In this document: positions 59,482 to 64,000 of the stretch, piece by piece | How the letters are laid out: each line of letters opens with the position of its first letter | Numbering within the stretch: the first letter of the stretch is position 1 | From: Actinomycetes bacterium | GTDB lineage: Bacteria > Actinomycetota > Acidimicrobiia > Acidimicrobiales > Palsa-688 | Direction: 5' to 3' | Assembly (NCBI GenBank): GCA_021850325.1 | Contig: JAJZMF010000020.1 | Coordinates: 62,001 to 126,000 of the forward strand | DNA length: 64,000 nucleotides | The notes under the pieces: model-generated | The model's input: the letters and a program-made list of their open reading frames with translations, nothing else | The model's database searches: none | Told to the model about the DNA's origin: nothing | Position numbers and translations under genes: made by a program

Positions 59482-59943
59482 ATGAACCTGTTGGCCCTCC
59501 CGATCACCTCGGCCTCCGAGCCCGTACTCTGCCTGGCCGGCACCGAGCCGGCGCCCGAACCCCTGCTCGGCAGCGACGAGCGCACCGAGATCGGAGAACG
59601 CCTGGAGAGCCTGCTCTGGGGCCTGCACGCCGCAGGCAACCTGCGCGCCCGGCCGGTCGACACCTCACCCCCGCCCCGCCTGCAGGTCCACCTGCCGGTG
59701 CCGGGATCCGAGGAGGCACTGGCCGAAGTGTGGCAGGTCGAGGGAGTGTACGAACTGGCCCTCACCTACGGCCCGTGGCAGCGCATGACCGTCCTCAGGC
59801 GGGGCCCCGGAGGCTACCTGGAGGCCCTCTACCGTGCCCACTTCTGCTCCCGGGCCGAGCAGGAGAGGCAAGCCAAGCAACAGCTGTTGCGTGGCTTCAA
59901 CCACTTGATGTTCGCCCAGACCTGGGGCATCACCCACCACTGA
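59482..59943 (+). CDS. hypothetical protein
   Basis: A 153-residue protein with no recognised family. ATG 59482 is fixed by the -10 motif 7 nt upstream. The N-terminal third includes the acidic helix DERTEIGERLESLLWGLH. The middle is beta-rich (RLQVHLPVPGS, YELALTYGPWQRMTVLRR). The C-terminus is helical and basic (CSRAEQERQAKQQLLRGFN) and ends with two histidines. There is no signal peptide or membrane helix. Function unknown. Confidence 0.65.
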   Translation: MNLLALPITSASEPVLCLAGTEPAPEPLLGSDERTEIGERLESLLWGLHAAGNLRARPVDTSPPPRLQVHLPVPGSEEALAEVWQVEGVYELALTYGPWQRMTVLRRGPGGYLEALYRAHFCSRAEQERQAKQQLLRGFNHLMFAQTWGITHH

Positions 59944-60033
59944 ACAGAGCGCGGGGACGGTCCTGGTGCCTGCCCGCCGCGCTCCCCGTCGGCACGGGGC
60001 GCGCAAGCCCCGGGGGCCGGTCAGAATAGGCCG

Positions 60034-60138
60034 GTGAGCGCAGACCAGAGGTACCGCAGGACCAGCCGGGTCGTATGGTCGGTCCTGGCCGTCTGGTTGC
60101 TGGTGGTCGTGGTGGTCGTGGTACTGGTCGCGGGCTGA
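60034..60138 (+). CDS. small single-span membrane protein
   Basis: A 34-residue frame starting at GTG 60034. A short basic N-terminus (DQRYRRTSR) is followed by one very hydrophobic helix (VLAVWLLVVVVVVVLVAG) to the end. CAGAAT lies 6 nt before the start, a weak leaderless -10. Small membrane peptides of this form are common regulators or complex subunits, but nothing else supports a role. Confidence 0.4.
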   Translation: MSADQRYRRTSRVVWSVLAVWLLVVVVVVVLVAG

Positions 60139-60261
60139 GCAGGGCAGCCCGCTCCCCCGTCCCACGAGCACCGGGCCGGGACCGGGCGCCTACGGGCCCG
60201 CCGGGACGGCCGGTAGCATCTGGACAGGCTCGAGGACCACCGGGGACACCAAGGAGCGGCC

Positions 60262-61425
60262 ATGCAGCCTGGAACGCCCACTGCCAAGCCCTTCGTCAAC
60301 GTGGCGGACTTCGGTGCCGTCGGCGACGGGAGCTCCGACGACACCGGCGCCCTGCAGGCAGCCATTGATGCTGCCGGGCCGTCGTCGTCGCCCACCGGGG
60401 GCACCGTGGCCCTACCACCCGGCCGTTACCGGCTCAGCGCCAGCCTGGTCCTGCCCCCGGCGGTGAGCCTGGTGGGTGCGGGCTGGAACACGCCGGGCTC
60501 ACAGGTCAACACCTTCGCCGGTAGTTGGTTGTTCGTGCCCGCGGGGGCGGACTGGAGCCCCGTGGTGGCCCGGGGCAGCGGTTCAGGTGTGCGCGCACTG
60601 GCGTTCAACGTGCCCGACCAGCCGTCCTCGGCCAACCCGCCCGAGGCAAAGCCCATGGTGCTGGTGACAGGCAACAACGTCCTGGTGGAGGACGTCTGTC
60701 TCTACAACCCGTTCGCCGGCGTCTTCCTGGACGGAGGAGCTCAGGCCAGTCTGAGGCGGATCTGGGGCCAGCCCCTGGCCTACGGGATCGCTGTCGACCG
60801 CTCGCAGGACACCAGTTACATCGACACCGTCCACTTCTGGCCCTACTGGGCGCCCCAGTCCACCGTCCCGGGCCGCTACCAACTGGCCAGGGGCATGGCC
60901 ATAGCCCTTTACCGCTGCGACAACCCGCACCTGAGCAACATCTTCGCCTACAACTACGCCCGCGGCCTCAGCCTCCTCGCCTCACCCGCCGGCACCGCGC
61001 ACAAGGTGCACCTGGTCAACGCGGACTTCGACCGCTGCACGACCGGCGTCCACGTGAACGCACCCGGGCGTCCCGGTTCGGCTGCCACCCTGCAGATGCT
61101 CAATGTGACGGTCCAGTCGCCGGTCGAAGAGGGCGTGCAACAGGGCCACGGCGTGTGGGTGGAGAAGGCCTCCTCCTTCGCCATGGTCCAGGCGCTGAAC
61201 CTCAGGATCTCCAACTCCGGGCTGTGCGGGGTCAGCGTCGAGGCCGACAACGTCAACTTCTACGGGGAGAACGTCAGCCTCGAGGGCTTCCGGGGGCCGG
61301 TCGGGTTCTCGGTGACCTCGGCGTCCTCGTACGCCCACCTCGGCATCGGGTTCCAGGCCAGCCCGGCCGGTGGCGGCCGCCAGCCTGCGCTCGGCCCTCG
61401 GTCACAGTTCCGCCTGGCCGGCTAG
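60262..61425 (+). CDS. right-handed beta-helix (pectate lyase-like) protein
   Basis: A 387-residue protein. The N-terminus has the pectate-lyase-superfamily motif NVADFGAVGDGSSDDTGALQ, then LPPGRYRLSASLVLPPAVSL, followed by repeated short beta-strands of a parallel beta-helix. Related proteins are pectinolytic or phage tailspike-like carbohydrate-binding proteins. No signal peptide is visible, so export would need another route or it acts inside the cell. AAGGAG lies 5 nt before ATG 60262, and TAGCAT at 60214-60219 is a possible -10. Confidence 0.8.
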   Translation: MQPGTPTAKPFVNVADFGAVGDGSSDDTGALQAAIDAAGPSSSPTGGTVALPPGRYRLSASLVLPPAVSLVGAGWNTPGSQVNTFAGSWLFVPAGADWSPVVARGSGSGVRALAFNVPDQPSSANPPEAKPMVLVTGNNVLVEDVCLYNPFAGVFLDGGAQASLRRIWGQPLAYGIAVDRSQDTSYIDTVHFWPYWAPQSTVPGRYQLARGMAIALYRCDNPHLSNIFAYNYARGLSLLASPAGTAHKVHLVNADFDRCTTGVHVNAPGRPGSAATLQMLNVTVQSPVEEGVQQGHGVWVEKASSFAMVQALNLRISNSGLCGVSVEADNVNFYGENVSLEGFRGPVGFSVTSASSYAHLGIGFQASPAGGGRQPALGPRSQFRLAG

Positions 61426-61510
61426 GCCTGGCACGCACCACGGGCGGCCTGCTGCGGCCCGGGCGGGCTCAGGTCCGCCGCGAACCGGGACATTTCGCCC
61501 GGGACTGACA

Positions 61511-61516
61511 TAGCCT
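61511..61516 (+). promoter_or_regulatory. -10 hexamer TAGCCT upstream of mscS-like gene
   Basis: TAGCCT is followed by 6 nt and GTG 61523, placing a leaderless start at a 13-codon frame and not at the channel gene itself. Confidence 0.5.
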
Positions 61517-61522
61517 GGAGCG

Positions 61523-61564
61523 GTGAGAGGCCTAGCCGCGCCCGGGCGTCGGTGGCGGCCATGA
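61523..61564 (+). CDS. possible 13-residue leaderless leader peptide
   Basis: GTG 61523 begins a 13-codon frame (VRGLAAPGRRWRP) whose TGA overlaps the ATG of the MscS-like gene at 61561 (ATGA). The GTG is at the usual leaderless distance from TAGCCT. It would deliver ribosomes to a start that lacks a Shine-Dalgarno sequence. Confidence 0.4.
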   Translation: MRGLAAPGRRWRP

Positions 61565-62652
61565 GCCCAGGGCTGGTGGCCGGGGCACTCGGTGGTGTGG
61601 CCGTGCTCATATTGGTCGCCCATCGGGTCGCACTCGTGGCCCTGGCCCGCCGGGCCCGCGGCGGCGGGCGGGCCCTGGGCCGGGCGGCGCTGAGGCACCT
61701 GGCACGGCCGACGATGTGGGCACTGCTCTCAGCCGGCCTGGAGACAACCCTCGTGAGCCTCCCCCTCCCCCGGTCCTGGGCCGGTGCGGCCAGCCACGCC
61801 CTGGGCGGCCTGCTCATAGCCAGCCTCGCCTGGCTCGTCGCCGGGCTCGCCCATGCCGTCCAGGACGTGATGCTGGCCCGTCATACCCTCGACGCCGAGG
61901 ACAACCTGCGCGCCCGGCAGCTCGAGACCCAGCTCGACCTGGTGCGCCGTGTCCTGGTCGTGGTCATCGTCCTGGTCGCGATGGCCGTCTTCCTCCTCAG
62001 CTTCCCCGGGGCACGGGCCATCGGCACCGGCCTGCTCGCCTCTGCCGGGTTGGTCGGCCTGGTGGCGGGCATCGCGGCCCAGCCCCTCTTCTCCAACATG
62101 GTCGCCGGCATCCAGATAGCGCTCACCCAGCCGGTCAGGACCGACGACGTGGTGGTGATAGCCGGCGAATGGGGCCGGATCGAGGAGATCCACCTGACCT
62201 ACGCTGTGGTGAAGGTCTGGGACCTGCGCCGCCTGGTGGTGCCCATATCGTTCTTCACCACCCAGTCCTTCGAGAACTGGACCCGCTCCACAGCCAACAT
62301 CCTGGGCACGGTGTACCTGGAGGTCGACTACTCGGCGCCCGTGGCGGAGCTGCGCCGGCGGCTGCAGGACGTGTGCCGTGCGTCCTCCAACTGGGACGGC
62401 CAGGTGGCCAACCTCCAGGTCACCAACCTGGGGCTGACAATGCAGCTACGAGCCGTGGTCAGCTCGTCCAACAGCTCGCGTTCCTGGGACCTGCAGTGCG
62501 AGGTGCGGGAACAGTTGATCGCCTTCCTACAGGCGCACCACCCGTACGCCCTGCCCCGGCTGCGCACCGAGCTCGCCCACGGCCGGGACGACCGCCCCGC
62601 CCGGGAGGTAGGCGAGCCCGGTGCAACGGCCCCTGCCCGGCAGAAGCGCTAG
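61561..62652 (+). CDS. small-conductance mechanosensitive channel family protein (MscS)
   Basis: A 363-residue membrane channel that releases solutes on osmotic downshift. Three to four N-terminal helices precede the pore helix (LLASAGLVGLVAGIAAQPLF), then the beta domain with VRTDDVVVIAGEWGRIEEIHLTYAVVKVWD and VPISFFTTQSFENWTR. The C-terminal alpha/beta vestibule is present, followed by a hydrophilic tail. ATG 61561 is chosen for its overlap with a short leader frame; GTG 61552 is three codons upstream. Confidence 0.9.
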   Translation: MSPGLVAGALGGVAVLILVAHRVALVALARRARGGGRALGRAALRHLARPTMWALLSAGLETTLVSLPLPRSWAGAASHALGGLLIASLAWLVAGLAHAVQDVMLARHTLDAEDNLRARQLETQLDLVRRVLVVVIVLVAMAVFLLSFPGARAIGTGLLASAGLVGLVAGIAAQPLFSNMVAGIQIALTQPVRTDDVVVIAGEWGRIEEIHLTYAVVKVWDLRRLVVPISFFTTQSFENWTRSTANILGTVYLEVDYSAPVAELRRRLQDVCRASSNWDGQVANLQVTNLGLTMQLRAVVSSSNSSRSWDLQCEVREQLIAFLQAHHPYALPRLRTELAHGRDDRPAREVGEPGATAPARQKR

Positions 62653-62707
62653 AAGTAGAGGCACCGGGCCGACCGACGCCCGGCCCTGAGGAGAGGCGAG
62701 ACCGCGC

Positions 62708-63703
62708 ATGCGCAAGCTGATCAACGAACCGAAGAGCTTCGTGGACGAGATGCTCGAGGGCGTACTGCTGGCCCACCCCGAGAGCCTGCGCTCGCCGGCC
62801 AGGCGGGTCCTGGTGCGCGCCGACGCCCCGAGGCAGGGCAAGGTGGCCATCGTCACCGGTGGCGGTTCGGGCCACCTGCCCCTGTTCATGGGTTACGTAG
62901 GCCAGGGGCTGGCTGACGCGGTGGCGGTGGGCGACGTGTTCGCCTCCCCCAGCGCCGAGCAGGTGCTCGAAGCGACCCGGGCCGTTGACGGGGGCGCCGG
63001 GGCGCTCTACCTGTACGGCAACTACTCGGGTGACACCATGAACTTCGACCTGGCGGCCGAGCTTGCCCAGCTCGAGGGCCTGGAGACGACCACCGTGCTC
63101 GGGGCCGACGACGTCGCCTCGGCACCCCCGGCCGAGGCGGCCAGGCGCCGGGGCGTCGCCGGGATCGCCATGCTGTACAAGGTGGCCGGGGCCAAGGCCG
63201 AGCTCGGCGCCACCCTGGGCCAGGTGGTCGAGGTGACCGAGCGGGCTGCGGCCGGCCTGCGCTCCATGGGGGTGGCCCTTTCGCCCTGCACCGTCCCGGC
63301 GGCCGGTAAGCCCACCTTCGACCTGCCCGAGGGCGAGATGGAGCTCGGCATGGGCATCCACGGCGAGCCGGGCGTCGCCCGGGGCCCCCTGCAGAGCGCC
63401 GCGGACGTGGGGGCGGACCTGGCCCGCCGGCTGGTGGCCGACCTGCCCTACGAGCGCGGCGACGAGGTGGCCGTGCTCGTCAACGGGCTGGGGGCCACCC
63501 CGGTGGAGGAGCTCTACGTGCTCTTCCGCACCGTGCACGCCGTGCTGGCCGAGCACGGCGTGCAGGTGCGCCGGGCGTGGGTGGGCGAGTACGCCACCTC
63601 CCTGGAGATGGCCGGGGCGTCGGTGTCCCTCATGCGCCTGGGCCCTGAGCTCCTCTCCCTCCTGGAGGCCCCGTCCCGCTCCCCTCTCCTGGCCCGGTGG
63701 TGA
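62708..63703 (+). CDS. dhaK: dihydroxyacetone kinase subunit DhaK
   Basis: The substrate-binding subunit of 331 residues. VTGGGSGHLP contributes to the dihydroxyacetone pocket, LYGNYSGDTMNFD is conserved, and GMGIHGEPG contains the histidine that binds the substrate covalently as a hemiaminal. It works with DhaL, encoded directly downstream, and either ATP or a phosphotransferase subunit. Related enzymes also act on erythrulose and other short ketoses. ATG 62708 is preceded by GAGGAGAGG. Confidence 0.96.
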   Translation: MRKLINEPKSFVDEMLEGVLLAHPESLRSPARRVLVRADAPRQGKVAIVTGGGSGHLPLFMGYVGQGLADAVAVGDVFASPSAEQVLEATRAVDGGAGALYLYGNYSGDTMNFDLAAELAQLEGLETTTVLGADDVASAPPAEAARRRGVAGIAMLYKVAGAKAELGATLGQVVEVTERAAAGLRSMGVALSPCTVPAAGKPTFDLPEGEMELGMGIHGEPGVARGPLQSAADVGADLARRLVADLPYERGDEVAVLVNGLGATPVEELYVLFRTVHAVLAEHGVQVRRAWVGEYATSLEMAGASVSLMRLGPELLSLLEAPSRSPLLARW

Positions 63704-63706
63704 GAG

Positions 63707-64000
63707 ATGCCGGCAACCGCCCTGCCCCACGCCCTCGGAGCTGCGGCACAGGCGCTGGCGGCGTCCGCCCCGGAGCTCAACCGCCTGGACGGCTTCGCCG
63801 GCGACGGAGATCTCGGTGTGACCATGACCGTGGTAGCCGAGGTGGCGCAGGAGGTCCTGGCCCGGGAGGAGGCCGACGGCACCCGCCTCTTGTCCTCCCT
63901 GGGGGCGGCCATCGCCCGGCGCGCCCCTTCGACCAGCGGGACCCTGCTCGCCACCGCCTGTCTGCGGGCCTCGCAGGCCTTGCGTGACGACCAGGGTGCT
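63707..64000 (+). CDS. dhaL: dihydroxyacetone kinase subunit DhaL (3' end outside window)
   Basis: The N-terminal 98 codons are visible and the frame is open to the window end. LNRLDGFAGDGDLGVTM matches the DhaL nucleotide/Mg-binding signature (L-D-x-x-x-GDGDxG). The ATG at 63707 follows the dhaK stop by 3 nt. A DhaM subunit, if present, would lie beyond the window; its presence or absence would tell phosphoenolpyruvate- from ATP-dependence. Confidence 0.93.
   Translation, partial: MPATALPHALGAAAQALAASAPELNRLDGFAGDGDLGVTMTVVAEVAQEVLAREEADGTRLLSSLGAAIARRAPSTSGTLLATACLRASQALRDDQGA

Overview
The window is G+C-rich, densely coded bacterial chromosome from an actinomycete-like organism. Pointers are a polyphosphate glucokinase, an F420/FMN split-barrel protein, a luciferase-like monooxygenase, an oligoribonuclease, many GTG starts and a large set of apparently leaderless genes. 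The propeller repeats in two secreted proteins (GYW..-x-DGG-x-F/Y-x-FGDA type) and a G1-type glutamic peptidase fit the Acidimicrobiia, and possibly an acidic habitat. That placement is an inference. There are no insertion sequences, phage genes or CRISPR arrays; the only RNA gene seen is tRNA-Gly(GCC).

Layout. 1-4835: two overlapping MutS-like ATPase genes (the first cut by the window edge) and uvrB. 4921-13550: a small secreted protein, then an Opp-type ABC importer on the minus strand (binding protein, two permeases, two ATPases) with a LacI-family regulator and matching palindromic operators, suggesting sugar rather than peptide uptake. 13782-22003: a secreted glutamic peptidase fused to a propeller, an esterase, a luciferase-like monooxygenase, an SDR-like protein, an alpha/beta hydrolase and several unknowns. 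22125-26914: tRNA-Gly, a dut-fpg-membrane protein operon facing orn, then a PPOX protein, msrB and ppgK. 26895-41482: an ABC exporter, GH1 beta-glucosidase, orphan solute-binding protein, HtrA protease, flavin reductase, GNAT, receiver-HDOD protein, HAD phosphatase, PfkB sugar kinase, and a PCMT-like methyltransferase overlapping a polytopic membrane protein gene.

41727-45547: a 946-residue secreted repeat/Ig/propeller protein and a PadR regulator with its operator. 45645-57005: a polyol/sugar locus with a CUT2 ABC importer (ATPase, permease, binding protein), FGGY kinase, two mannitol-dehydrogenase-family enzymes of equal length, a zinc dehydrogenase, an SDR resembling L-xylulose reductase, and a LacI regulator. 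An identical 18-bp palindromic element precedes the importer operon and the SDR gene, and a related half-conserved site precedes the dehydrogenase operon, so the locus looks like one regulon. 57057-64000: an anchored secreted protein, a ketopantoate-reductase-like protein, a beta-helix protein, an MscS channel with a tiny upstream leader ORF, and dihydroxyacetone kinase genes dhaK and dhaL (cut by the window end).

Two general traits stand out. At least thirteen start codons lie 6-7 nt after a TANNNT hexamer and lack a Shine-Dalgarno sequence, which fits leaderless transcription and decides several starts. Operon genes are commonly joined by ATGA/GTGA overlaps.
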